DNA of 64,000 bases from Chloroflexota bacterium (GTDB lineage: Bacteria; Chloroflexota; Anaerolineae; Anaerolineales; Villigracilaceae). Numbering within the stretch: the first letter of the stretch is position 1; the number at the start of each line of letters is the position of its first letter. Location: contig JACRLB010000003.1 of the NCBI GenBank assembly GCA_016235445.1, positions 1-64,000 of the forward strand, written 5' to 3'. Made by a program: the position numbers and the translations under genes. The notes beneath the pieces were generated by a model. The model did not search any database. It worked only from the letters and a program-made list of their open reading frames with translations, and was not told where the DNA came from. Of the stretch, positions 33,331 to 41,452 are shown in pieces.

Positions 33331-34086
33331 ATGACAAAAAGACTGTATCGTTCTTTTCAAGGGCTGTTGCTGTTGGCGATCTGCATCTTCTTCGCCTTCA
33401 AAGCCGCCAACGGACAATTGACCTGGTATATCAACAGCCGCTTCGTCCCGCTGACGATCTTCGGAATCATCTTTCTCGCTTTGCTGTCTCAAACCGTTTT
33501 CAACGAGATCAAGCGTTCGCGCCGCGAGGAACACGAGCACGATGACCACGATCATCATCACGATCATGACCACGCGCCCGCTTCCTTGAATTTGTGGGTC
33601 ATGCTCGTGCCATTGTTGATCGGTGTGCTCATCCCCGCCCGCCCGCTGGATTCTTCCGCTTTTTCCACCAAGGGATTCAATACCAATTCGCCCCTCGTCA
33701 GCGGAGATTCCTCCACGCAGATCTTCGCGACGAAATCGGAGGAACGCACCGTGCTGGATTGGATCAAACTCTTCAATTACGAAGAGGATATATCCCAGTT
33801 CATCGGGCAGAAAGCCTCGGTGATCGGTTTCGTTTACTTCGATGAAGCCCTGGGAGAAAACCAGTTCTTCGTCAGCCGCTTTGTGGTTTCCTGCTGTTCA
33901 GCGGACGGGTTTGCGATTGCGATGCCTGTGGAATGGGACGATGCCGCCGCACTCGAACAGGATTCCTGGGTGCTGGTAAAAGGCAGTATCGATTCCATCC
34001 AGCTCACCGACAGACTTTCGCCGATGATAGTAGCCGAGTCTGTTCAAGCCATTCCCATTCCCGAACAACCCTATCTTTTCCCATGA
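33331..34086 (+). CDS. TIGR03943-family protein, permease partner
   Basis: A 251-residue protein with two N-terminal membrane helices and a third after a histidine-rich loop (EEHEHDDHDHHHDHDHAP, about residues 66-83), which looks like a metal-binding segment. The C-terminal half (about 140-250) is an OB-like domain with GFVYFDEALGENQFFVSRFVVSCCSADG, the TIGR03943 hallmark. The family is nearly always encoded next to a YraQ-type permease, as here, ten bases after it. The stop overlaps the next start as ATGA. The His-rich loop and the nearby Zur-like operon suggest a link to zinc. Confidence 0.85.
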   Translation: MTKRLYRSFQGLLLLAICIFFAFKAANGQLTWYINSRFVPLTIFGIIFLALLSQTVFNEIKRSRREEHEHDDHDHHHDHDHAPASLNLWVMLVPLLIGVLIPARPLDSSAFSTKGFNTNSPLVSGDSSTQIFATKSEERTVLDWIKLFNYEEDISQFIGQKASVIGFVYFDEALGENQFFVSRFVVSCCSADGFAIAMPVEWDDAAALEQDSWVLVKGSIDSIQLTDRLSPMIVAESVQAIPIPEQPYLFP

Positions 34087-35522
34087 CATCACCCAAAAAA
34101 CGAAAACAGCATTCCGACGTTCGACAGAGATCATCATCCAGGATATCAGAACCGCGCCTCGGAATTCTTAATCTTTCGCTTGATACTGCCGCTACCGGCC
34201 TGATCGCCGCCCTGTCAGTGTTGATCAGCCTCACCATCCTGCTTGGCGAACAGGCCGGGGTGCGCGTGCGTGTGAATATCCCTGAAGATGGTATCGTCGC
34301 CCCCTATCATGCGATCACTTTTACATTCTCCGAACCTTTCAACCCGGGTTTCGCTTCTGAGCTCATCTCCATAGACCCTGTCCACGAGGGCTATTTGGAA
34401 TGGATGGATACCTACAACATGCGCTTTGTTCCCATCCGCCCCTTTGAGCAGGGAGTCAGCTACACCTTGAAATTTGAAAAAGGGGAGGTGGAAACCAAAG
34501 GGCGTGAAATCAAAAAACAGCTTACCTGGCAATTCAAAGTGCGCGAACCGCTGGTGGCCTACCTGCAAGCCGACCAAACCACCAGCAGTATCTGGGCTGT
34601 GGATTTGAACGGAAACCCGCCGAAACGACTCACGGACGAAACCCTCAAAGTCATTTCATTCAATGCCGCGCATATCGGCGAATTTATCGTCTTTACTGCG
34701 GCGAACGAACAAGGCGGCATTGACCTGTGGCGCATCTCCCGCGAAGGCAGTGATGCCTTCCTTCTGCTCGATTGCAGGCTTGACCGCTGTACCACCCCGG
34801 CCATCTCACCCGACGGCCTGCGCATTGCCTATTCACGCGAAGCCGCCGGCCCCTCCCCCGAACTGCCATTTGGTTCCCCGCGCATCTGGGTACTCGATCT
34901 GCAAAGCCGGCAAAACAACCCCGTGTATGCAGACCAGCAAATTTTAGGCTACAACCCATCCTGGGCGCCCAACTCGAACAAACTCGCCTCCTACGACGGG
35001 CTTTCAGACCAGATCCGTGTGCTCGACCTGAGTGAAAACACGCAAACTATTTTTTCATCCAACACGGGCGGGCCTGTCACATGGTCACCGGACTCGAAGA
35101 TGATACTCTTCACAACCGTGGAGCAGGCGCAAGGCGGCCCGCGCACACAGGTAAAACTCGCCGACCTTTCCATCAACCAATCCCAGGCCTTGATTGGGGC
35201 GAGAGATGACCGCGATTACTCTTATTATTCCCTCGCCTGGTCGCCATTCAGAAACCAGGTGGTGTTGAGCTATCACGGCGGCGCCGACCCGCTTCTGCAA
35301 ACCCTCTGGCTCTTCGACCCCGCCACACTCGAAGGCATCGTCATCGCAGACCAGGAAGGGTACGCCTACAACTCTCCGCATTGGAATCCCTGGGGAACCG
35401 CGCTTGTCTTCCAGCAATTCAAACTTCGCTCCACATACAACCCTGAAATCGGTTTATGGAAGCCAGGCTTCGAGGAACCTCTCACGCTTGCGCAGGGGAT
35501 TCTGCCGCAATGGCTTCCATGA
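34083..35522 (+). CDS. Membrane-anchored TolB-like beta-propeller protein
   Basis: A 479-residue protein. A membrane helix (about 33-55, TAATGLIAALSVLISLTILLG) exports the rest. Residues 60-160 form an SbsA/Ig-like domain (TFTFSEPFNPGFASELISIDP, FEQGVSYTLKF). Residues 165-470 hold WD40-like PD40 propeller blades with repeats such as TTPAISPDGLRIAYSRE, YNPSWAPNSNKLASYDG, GPVTWSPDSKMILFTT and NSPHWNPWGTALVFQQ. The ATG overlaps the stop of the TIGR03943 gene by ATGA, which sets the start against a longer frame. The function is unknown; such propellers scaffold or bind ligands. Confidence 0.8.
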   Translation: MTSPKKRKQHSDVRQRSSSRISEPRLGILNLSLDTAATGLIAALSVLISLTILLGEQAGVRVRVNIPEDGIVAPYHAITFTFSEPFNPGFASELISIDPVHEGYLEWMDTYNMRFVPIRPFEQGVSYTLKFEKGEVETKGREIKKQLTWQFKVREPLVAYLQADQTTSSIWAVDLNGNPPKRLTDETLKVISFNAAHIGEFIVFTAANEQGGIDLWRISREGSDAFLLLDCRLDRCTTPAISPDGLRIAYSREAAGPSPELPFGSPRIWVLDLQSRQNNPVYADQQILGYNPSWAPNSNKLASYDGLSDQIRVLDLSENTQTIFSSNTGGPVTWSPDSKMILFTTVEQAQGGPRTQVKLADLSINQSQALIGARDDRDYSYYSLAWSPFRNQVVLSYHGGADPLLQTLWLFDPATLEGIVIADQEGYAYNSPHWNPWGTALVFQQFKLRSTYNPEIGLWKPGFEEPLTLAQGILPQWLP

Positions 35523-35862
35523 AAACAGGCTGGCTTTTTTCAGATTTCTGAGTTCTTCAAGAACTCGGGGATGTGGACTAAAGTTTCGGAAATGTGGCGC
35601 AAGTCTCTGACTTGCACGGCAAAATGCTCTGGCTTGGAGGCCTGAAATAACGGATACGGACTTGTGGGTAATCACCACTCCACGGCTTTCTCAAAGTAGC
35701 TTGACCATTTTACAAGTTTACGGCAAAGGCTTAACGCGAATTACGCAAAATGGTTGAATTTCGCGAAAATACAGAAAAATTCGCGCCATTCGTTTCATTC
35801 GCGCCATTCGCGTTAAAGATTTTCAGACTTTGAGAAAGCCGCAATCACCACTCGGAAGTCTA
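35523..35862. repeat. Intergenic region of short palindromes
   Basis: GCAAGTCTCTGACTTGC at 35599-35615 is a perfect small hairpin. From about 35727 to 35820 runs CGCGAATT filler (ACGCGAATTACGC... ATTCGCGTTAAAG). No gene is visible. The promoter of the Fur-family gene begins at 35863. Confidence 0.5.
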
Positions 35863-35913
35863 TTGACTCTCTCTTCATTTCCGTTTATACTTATTGACAA
35901 TGATTTTCAATAA
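35863..35913 (+). promoter_or_regulatory. Promoter and Fur/Zur-type operator of the Fur-family gene
   Basis: TTGACT (35863-35868) and TATACT (35886-35891) are exactly 17 bases apart. Immediately downstream, 35891-35913, is a nearly perfect palindrome centred on TGACAATGATTTTCA. It follows the 7-1-7 layout of Fur-family boxes (compare TGATAATNATTATCA). A regulator bound here would block transcription, so the gene is probably autoregulated. Confidence 0.75.
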
Positions 35914-35927
35914 CAAAAAGAGCGTTT

Positions 35928-36344
35928 ATGTCTGCTGAACTCTGGCTCAACCAATTGCATGAAAACGGATATCGCGTCACCGCCGCGCGCCGCGCCGTGG
36001 TGGAGACGGTGGAGAAATCCACACGCGCCCTTACCCCCGTGGAAGTGTACGACCTGAGCCGCAAAAAATACCGCGCCTTGGGGCTGGTCACGGTTTATCG
36101 CACGCTCGAAAAGCTTGAGGAGTTGCATCTCATTCAGCGCGTGCATCAGCCGATGGGATGCCAGGCTTTCATCTCGATGGGCCAGGGTCACCAGCATCTT
36201 TTGCTTTGCCAAAATTGCGGGCAGGCGGCCTTCTTCGAGGGCGACGATCTTGAAGCGTTGACAAAATCCATTTCAAAGAAGACGGGCTACCAGATTCAGG
36301 AGCATTGGCTGCAATTGTTCGGCCTGTGCGCGAATTGTCGTTAA
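35928..36344 (+). CDS. Fur-family metal regulator (Zur-like)
   Basis: A 138-residue DNA-binding repressor. The winged helix is residues about 1-80 (RVTAARRAVVETVEK, TVYRTLEKLEELHLIQRV). The dimerisation domain has HQHLLLCQNCG and a terminal CANC, giving two CxxC pairs that hold structural zinc, plus His residues for the regulatory metal. Position before a zinc-type ABC operon argues for Zur, but Fur or Mur cannot be excluded from sequence. The spacing and the operator described upstream suggest autoregulation. Confidence 0.88.
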   Translation: MSAELWLNQLHENGYRVTAARRAVVETVEKSTRALTPVEVYDLSRKKYRALGLVTVYRTLEKLEELHLIQRVHQPMGCQAFISMGQGHQHLLLCQNCGQAAFFEGDDLEALTKSISKKTGYQIQEHWLQLFGLCANCR

Positions 36345-36422
36345 AACTTTTAGTCAAACAGCTTGCTGTTTGACTCCAGAAAGCACCCTCACCAAAAAGT
36401 GGGGGATAAAAAAGGAGTATAA

Positions 36423-37361
36423 ATGAAAAAGATTTTCAATTCCATTATTGTGATTTTAACCCTCGCGGCTCTTTTCTTAACGGGTTGTGGATCAGTCCCG
36501 AAGAGCAGGGATGGCGCTTTGAGAGTCCTCGCCTCCACCACCTTCCTGGCAGACATTGCCCAAAACGTGGCAGGCGACCGCGTGCAGGTGGACTCCCTGC
36601 TCCCTTTTGGCACAGACCCCCACGCCTATCAGGCCGCTCCCTCGGATGTGGCGAAGATTGCGGAAAGCAAACTGCTGATTATCAACGGCGTGGAGTACGA
36701 ACATTTTATCGAAGCGCTTCTTGAAAATGCGGGCGGCGAGAGAGTTATTGTCGAAGCGACGGCTGGCCTGAAACCGCATCCAGCGGGGGGAAATGTTGAC
36801 GGAACGGAATCAGGCGCAGGGTCCGAGCGTGAAGCGGGGGATCCACATCTGTGGTTGGACCCGAACCTCGTCGTCTCGTACGTGGAAAATATCCGCGATG
36901 GACTCATCGAAGTTGACCCCGATGGCGCAGAGATTTATAAAGCTAATGCGGATGCGTACATTGCCCAACTGAGGGATTTGGATGCGTGGATCGTGGAGCA
37001 GGTGAAGGCCATCCCTGCCGGGCGCCGCTTGCTGGTGACCAACCATGAGGCGTTGGGATATTTCGCCGGGCGCTATGGCTTCGAGATCGTGGATACGATT
37101 TTGCCGAGTTTCAGTTCCGAGGCAGGCGCATCGGCGCGGGAGATTGTGGCGGCAGTGGAAGCGGTCCAATCATCTGGCGCGCCTGCCATTTTTCTTGGCG
37201 AGGTGGAGAACGCAGATTTGGCGAATCAAATTGCGGCAGAAACGGGTGTGACGGTGGTGGATGATTTGTATTTGGAATCACTGACCGACGGCGCGCCTGC
37301 CGCCACGTACCTTGATATGATGAAGCATAATGTGATGCAGATTGTGGATGCTTTAAAGTAA
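36423..37361 (+). CDS. Metal ABC transporter substrate-binding lipoprotein (ZnuA/MntC-like)
   Basis: A 312-residue lipoprotein with lipobox LTGC. Cluster A-I metal-binding fold: metal histidines lie in FGTDPHAYQ, AGDPHLWLDPN and VTNHEALGYF, and a fourth acidic ligand in the C-terminal VVDDLYLESLT region. Between the first two His is a loop (HPAGGNVDGTESGAGSE) where zinc-specific proteins carry His-rich loops, but only one His is here, so Mn or Fe remains possible. It is the first gene of the importer with an ATPase and a permease downstream. AAAGGAG lies 7 bases before the ATG. Confidence 0.9.
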   Translation: MKKIFNSIIVILTLAALFLTGCGSVPKSRDGALRVLASTTFLADIAQNVAGDRVQVDSLLPFGTDPHAYQAAPSDVAKIAESKLLIINGVEYEHFIEALLENAGGERVIVEATAGLKPHPAGGNVDGTESGAGSEREAGDPHLWLDPNLVVSYVENIRDGLIEVDPDGAEIYKANADAYIAQLRDLDAWIVEQVKAIPAGRRLLVTNHEALGYFAGRYGFEIVDTILPSFSSEAGASAREIVAAVEAVQSSGAPAIFLGEVENADLANQIAAETGVTVVDDLYLESLTDGAPAATYLDMMKHNVMQIVDALK

Positions 37362-37456
37362 GATTAATGGGAATTTACGATTTACGATTGTTTGATGGCA
37401 GTGGTTACTTTTGAAGATTGCTTTGAGTGATGAACTGCAAAAGGAGAACGACATAA

Positions 37457-37525
37457 ATGAAAAGACTTTTAAAGCCAGAACGAGATATTAGCCATGACTG
37501 TCGCATCCATCAAAACCCTCCGTAA
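37457..37525 (+). CDS. Possible small ORF with strong ribosome site
   Basis: A 22-codon frame (MKRLLKPERDISHDCRIHQN and two Pro) begins seven bases after AAAGGAGAAC. It sits in the 217-base gap between the binding protein and the ATPase genes and is followed by low-complexity repeats (AAATCG units, 37524-37575). It could be a remnant of a gene start displaced by repeat insertion. No homologue is recognised. Confidence 0.25.
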   Translation: MKRLLKPERDISHDCRIHQNPP

Positions 37526-37579
37526 TCGTAAATCCAAAATCGCAAATCGAAAATCGAAAATCTGAAATCGTAAATTGAA

Positions 37580-38389
37580 ATGACACATACACCTCATCGA
37601 CTCGAAATTGAAAATGCCAGTATTGGCTATGGCGAAAAAATAGTCATGCGCGATTTGAGTTTTCAGGTTCCGCATGGCGCGCGCGTGGCTGTGGTTGGGC
37701 CGAACGGCGCGGGCAAATCCACTTTGTTCAAAGCGTTGGTGGGAATCCTGCCCCTGCAAAGCGGACGGATCTTGATCCACGGCGAACTGCTTGGCGCGCA
37801 CAAGGATTGCGTGGCGTACATCCCCCAGCACGAGGATGTAGACTGGCGTTTCCCGGTCACGGTCAGTGATGTGGTGATGATGGGGCGTTTCGGTCAAATG
37901 GGCTGGTTGAGCCGTCCGTCAAAAACAGACAAACAAATCGTCCGCAAAAGCATGGAGCAAATGGGCATTGGCGGCCTGGCGAATCGTTCCATCGGTCAGC
38001 TTTCGGGCGGACAACAGCAACGCGCATTTCTGGCGCGCGCGATTGCGCAGGAACCGCACATCTTGTTAATGGATGAGCCTTTCACTGGCGTGGATGTGAC
38101 CACGCAGGAAGCGACGCTCAACCTGCTCGATCATCTCCACAGCCAGCAGGTAACGACGATCATCTCCACGCATGATTTGAATTTGGCGGCTTCGCGTTTT
38201 GATCTTGTGCTTTTGCTAAACCATAAACTCATTGCATTTGGCACGCCGCAGGAAGTGTTTGTAAAAGAAAATCTTGCGCAGGCGTTTGGCAATTCACTCC
38301 TCGTCATGGAAAATGGAGTGATGCTGGTGGATGAGTGCTGTCCGCCGGAAGAGGAACACGATCACCATGACCACGCAGAGGTGAAATGA
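37580..38389 (+). CDS. Metal ABC transporter ATP-binding protein (ZnuC/MntB-like)
   Basis: A 269-residue ATPase with Walker A GPNGAGKS, Q-loop PQHED, signature LSGGQQQR, Walker B ILLMDEPFTGVD and H-loop STHDL. The C-terminus carries a histidine/acid-rich tail (EEEHDHHDHAE) likely to bind the transported metal. Its stop overlaps the start of the permease as ATGA, so the two are translationally coupled. It belongs to the family of zinc and manganese importer ATPases. Confidence 0.92.
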   Translation: MTHTPHRLEIENASIGYGEKIVMRDLSFQVPHGARVAVVGPNGAGKSTLFKALVGILPLQSGRILIHGELLGAHKDCVAYIPQHEDVDWRFPVTVSDVVMMGRFGQMGWLSRPSKTDKQIVRKSMEQMGIGGLANRSIGQLSGGQQQRAFLARAIAQEPHILLMDEPFTGVDVTTQEATLNLLDHLHSQQVTTIISTHDLNLAASRFDLVLLLNHKLIAFGTPQEVFVKENLAQAFGNSLLVMENGVMLVDECCPPEEEHDHHDHAEVK

Positions 38390-39201
38390 GTTGGTTGTTA
38401 GCGCCTCTCGCTTATCAATTCATGCAGCGCGGACTGCTTGCCTCTGTCATCGTCGGCGTCCTTTGCGCGGTGATGGGGACGTATGTCGTTCTGCGCGGAC
38501 TGGCGTTTCTGGGCGACGCGATGGCGCACGCCATTCTGCCAGGGGTGGCTGTCGCTTATTTATTTGGCGGCAACCTGCTGGTGGGGGCGGGAGCCGCGGC
38601 GATCCTCGTTGCCTTGAGCATTGGCTTGTTCTCACGCCAGGGCGAAGTCAAAGAAGATACTGCCATTGGCATCATGTTTGCGGCGGCGCTTTCGCTCGGC
38701 GTGGCGCTGATCAGTTCCATGCAAACCTACGCCGTGGATTTATCTCACATTCTATTTGGCAACGTGCTTGGCGTCAGCCCGTCCGATCTTTGGATGATCG
38801 CGGGCTTGAGCTTCATCATCCTGTTGACAGTGGGACTGCTCTTCAAGCCCTTCCTCGTCATCTCCTTTGACCCCGTTCTCGCCGCGACCCTGCGCCTGCC
38901 AGCCGAACTATTGAGAAATCTCATGCTGGTGCTTTTGGCGCTGACGGTGGTGGTCTCTTTGCAGACGGTGGGAGTCAGCCTTGCGGCGGCCATGCTGGTG
39001 ACGCCCGCGGCGACGGCGTATTTACTCACGCGCCGTCTCTGGCCGATGATGCTGGTCTCGGCGTTGATTGGCGCGTTGTCGTCCATCATTGGGTTGTATT
39101 TGAGCTATTACTTCAATATCGTTTCGGGGTCTGCCATAGTACTTACGGCCACCCTGTTTTTCCTGCTTGCGTTCTTGTGGAAGAGAACGAAGTCTATATA
39201 A
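38386..39201 (+). CDS. Metal ABC transporter permease (ZnuB/MntC-like)
   Basis: A 271-residue membrane protein of the ABC-3 permease family with about eight helices. Diagnostic segments are GVLCAVMGTYVVLRGLAFLGDAMAHAILPGVA near the N-terminus, GIMFAAALSLGVALIS, LFGNVLGVSPSDL and the C-terminal SLAAAMLVTPAATAYLLTRRL. It forms the channel for the zinc or manganese importer. It is the last gene of the operon; the CGTCCCGAAGG hairpin followed by five T at 39231-39290 may end the transcript. Confidence 0.92.
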   Translation: MSWLLAPLAYQFMQRGLLASVIVGVLCAVMGTYVVLRGLAFLGDAMAHAILPGVAVAYLFGGNLLVGAGAAAILVALSIGLFSRQGEVKEDTAIGIMFAAALSLGVALISSMQTYAVDLSHILFGNVLGVSPSDLWMIAGLSFIILLTVGLLFKPFLVISFDPVLAATLRLPAELLRNLMLVLLALTVVVSLQTVGVSLAAAMLVTPAATAYLLTRRLWPMMLVSALIGALSSIIGLYLSYYFNIVSGSAIVLTATLFFLLAFLWKRTKSI

Positions 39202-39230
39202 TGAAGGTATCGGTTATCAATTACCAACAC

Positions 39231-39290
39231 CGTCCCGAAGGTTTTCCCCAGGAGAATTAGCCATCGGGTTGCAACCTTCGGGACGTTTTT
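39231..39290. terminator. CGTCCCGAAGG inverted repeat ending in T run
   Basis: CGTCCCGAAGGTT (39231-39243) and AACCTTCGGGACG (39273-39285) are followed by TTTTT. It belongs to the dispersed family seen at 9896 and 31518, and here could function as the operon's terminator. Confidence 0.55.
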
Positions 39291-39316
39291 ATCAACCATC
39301 AAAGGAGAATTTAGAA

Positions 39317-39757
39317 ATGGCGCTTATCGAAACTTCCACCAGGATCAATGCTTCACCGCAGAAAATTTTTGCCTACGTTTCCAGTTTGGACAGCCTGAAG
39401 AGCGAATATGTCGTCAGCGTGGAGGCGGATGGGCCGATCAAGCTTGGGACGAAGATCAGGATGAAGATCAAATCCACTATAGGCGTGGAGAATGTGATTA
39501 CTTCTGAGGTGATCGCCTATGAGGAAAATAAAATTTTCGGCACAAAGACTTTTGCTTCCCCGCCTGCATCGGATGTGGTCAGCAGTTACATCCTCGAGGC
39601 GGATGGCGGCGGCGCGAAAGTGACCCTGCAAACCGAAGCGGCGTTGATGCCCGCTGGAATGCCGTCCATCCCTGGGATGGAGGATATGATGAAGAAGCAG
39701 ATGCTGGCCGGGTACGATGCCGCGCTGTCGGCGTTGAAAAAGAAATTGGAAGGGTAA
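39317..39757 (+). CDS. SRPBCC (START-like) family protein
   Basis: A 146-residue cytoplasmic protein of the polyketide cyclase/dehydrase-type SRPBCC fold, seen from IETSTRINASPQKIFAYVSSLDSLKSEYVVSVE, the central beta strands (IRMKIKSTIGVENVITSEVIAYEE) and a long C-terminal helix. It probably binds a hydrophobic ligand; the identity is unknown. The start at MALIE follows AAAGGAG, and upstream frame to 39167 was rejected because it runs through the CGTCCCGAAGG repeat. A terminator follows at 39907-39940. Confidence 0.75.
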   Translation: MALIETSTRINASPQKIFAYVSSLDSLKSEYVVSVEADGPIKLGTKIRMKIKSTIGVENVITSEVIAYEENKIFGTKTFASPPASDVVSSYILEADGGGAKVTLQTEAALMPAGMPSIPGMEDMMKKQMLAGYDAALSALKKKLEG

Positions 39758-39796
39758 ACAGGCCGGGGCGTGGAGCGAAGCGTTTCGTCATCTTAA

Positions 39797-39900
39797 ACAG
39801 GAGTTACGCAAAACTTTGAAAGCGTCCACTAATCTCCACGAATGTACGGTAATTCTTTTTAAAAATTCGCGTGGATTGGCGTAGAGTAGCGGATAAAAAA
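39797..39900. repeat. Inverted copy of the ACTTACGC element
   Basis: ACAGGAGTTACGCAAAACTT at 39798 and the following AAAGCGTCCACTAATC match, in reverse, the element at 11944-12067. The other terminal repeat is lost, and the copy ends in GCGCT before the terminator at 39907. Confidence 0.6.
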
Positions 39901-39906
39901 GCGCTC

Positions 39907-39940
39907 ATCCTCTCGTTGATTTCAACGGGAGGATTTTTAT
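39907..39940 (+). terminator. Intrinsic terminator
   Basis: The stem ATCCTCTCGTTG/CAACGGGAGGAT has a three-base loop and is followed by TTTTATTAT. It closes the SRPBCC transcript before the peptidase genes. Confidence 0.85.
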
Positions 39941-39964
39941 TATATAAGCGGTAGAATTGTGCCC

Positions 39965-41452
39965 ATGCGAATCCATAAAAAGACAACCCTTGCCCTTCTC
40001 GTGATTCTCCTTTTTGTTTCGGCGTGTTCGGCCCAGCCCACGGATGTGCCCACGCCGACTCATTTTGCCCTGCCCGCCACCGACACGCCCGCCCCCCCCA
40101 CTGAAACGCCCGCGCCGACTGCTACACAAACCCCCGTGCCTGTACTGGAGCGCGCGCAATACGAGCTGAACGCCATCATCGATTACGACGCGCACACCGT
40201 CAGCGTGGACGAGTCGATTCTTTACCCGAACCTGACGGGCAACCAGTTGAACACGCTGGTGATTGCCATTGTCCCCAACCTTTGGCAGGGAAGTTTCAAC
40301 CTGACGGGCATCTCTGTGGATGGCGCACCGACCACAACCTACTCCATCGATGGACAAAGACTCGATGTTGCCCTGTCCTCTTTTTTGCCCGCTGGAAATG
40401 TGATCAATATTGATCTTCAATACACGCTCACGCTTCCATTTGCAGAACAGGAAGACCCCGGCGTCTCGCGCCCGCGCATTTATGGATACACCTCGCGCCA
40501 GCTTAATCTCACCAACTGGTATCCCTTCGTTGTGCCGAACATCGAAGGCGAATGGATTTTGCACGACCCCTGGTTTTACGGTGAACATCTCGTGTACGAT
40601 GCGGCAGATTATGAAGTGGATGTCAAATTCACAGACCCCGCCACGGCTCCCATCGTAGCCGCCAGCGGGTTGCAAGAACAAGAGGCAGACTCCACCCGTT
40701 ACACCATCACCTCTGCGCGGAGCTTTGCCCTTTCTGCCAGCCGCCTGTTTCAAGTCTCGAGCACGCAGGTGGGGGATGTAACCATCTCAAGCTATTATTT
40801 CCCGCTCTTCGTTGCAGGCGGACAGGCCGCATTGCAGACCGCCGTGGAATCTGTGCAGGTGTTTGGCGAGCGCTTCGGGCCGTATCCGCATAAATCGCTT
40901 GCCATCGTCATGGGAGATTTCAACGACGGCATGGAATATTCCGCCTTCTTCTATCTCAGCAAGGACTTCTACAATTTATACGATGGCACGTCCGCAAACT
41001 ACCTCACCTTCGTCGCCGCGCATGAGACCGCGCATCAATGGTGGTTCGAGCAGGTGGCCAGCGACCAGGCCCTTCAACCCTGGGTGGATGAAGCCCTCGC
41101 CGCATACTCCGAGCGCATCTATTACGAGAGCATCCATCCCGAACTCGTCAGTTGGTGGTGGACCTATCGCATTGATTTCTACGACCCGCAAGGCTTCGTG
41201 GATATTCCCATCTACGATGGGCAGGGCTTCCGTCCCTACACCAACGCGGCTTATTTCCAGGGCGCGCACTTTCTCGAAAAACTCCGCGAACGCATTGGCG
41301 ATGAAGCCTTCTTCGCCTTCCTAAAAGATTATTTTGAGCAGGGACGCGGCAAGATCGTCACCGCCAACGATTTCTTCCGCATCCTCAGCCCGCACACCGG
41401 CGCAGATTACTCCGACCTCGTGCGCCAATATTTTCAAAACATCTATCAATGA
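39965..41452 (+). CDS. M1-type metallopeptidase lipoprotein (paralogue 1)
   Basis: A 495-residue lipoprotein with lipobox VSAC. A Pro/Thr-rich linker (TPTHFALPATDTPAPP) precedes an aminopeptidase N-like domain. The zinc site is HETAHQWW with the third ligand Glu downstream in WVDEALAAYSE. The beta-sandwich N-terminal domain reads ALSASRLFQVSS. Start: ATG at 39965 (a GTG two codons upstream is possible); TAGAAT seven bases before the start suggests a leaderless RNA. Its stop overlaps the start of the second paralogue. It should cleave peptides outside the cell. Confidence 0.88.
   Translation: MRIHKKTTLALLVILLFVSACSAQPTDVPTPTHFALPATDTPAPPTETPAPTATQTPVPVLERAQYELNAIIDYDAHTVSVDESILYPNLTGNQLNTLVIAIVPNLWQGSFNLTGISVDGAPTTTYSIDGQRLDVALSSFLPAGNVINIDLQYTLTLPFAEQEDPGVSRPRIYGYTSRQLNLTNWYPFVVPNIEGEWILHDPWFYGEHLVYDAADYEVDVKFTDPATAPIVAASGLQEQEADSTRYTITSARSFALSASRLFQVSSTQVGDVTISSYYFPLFVAGGQAALQTAVESVQVFGERFGPYPHKSLAIVMGDFNDGMEYSAFFYLSKDFYNLYDGTSANYLTFVAAHETAHQWWFEQVASDQALQPWVDEALAAYSERIYYESIHPELVSWWWTYRIDFYDPQGFVDIPIYDGQGFRPYTNAAYFQGAHFLEKLRERIGDEAFFAFLKDYFEQGRGKIVTANDFFRILSPHTGADYSDLVRQYFQNIYQ

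Noticed and set aside
32557-33573. Minus-strand open frame of 338 codons
   Set aside because: It lies wholly opposite the permease and TIGR03943 genes and reads as charge-rich sequence without motifs, while the plus-strand genes have strong family matches.
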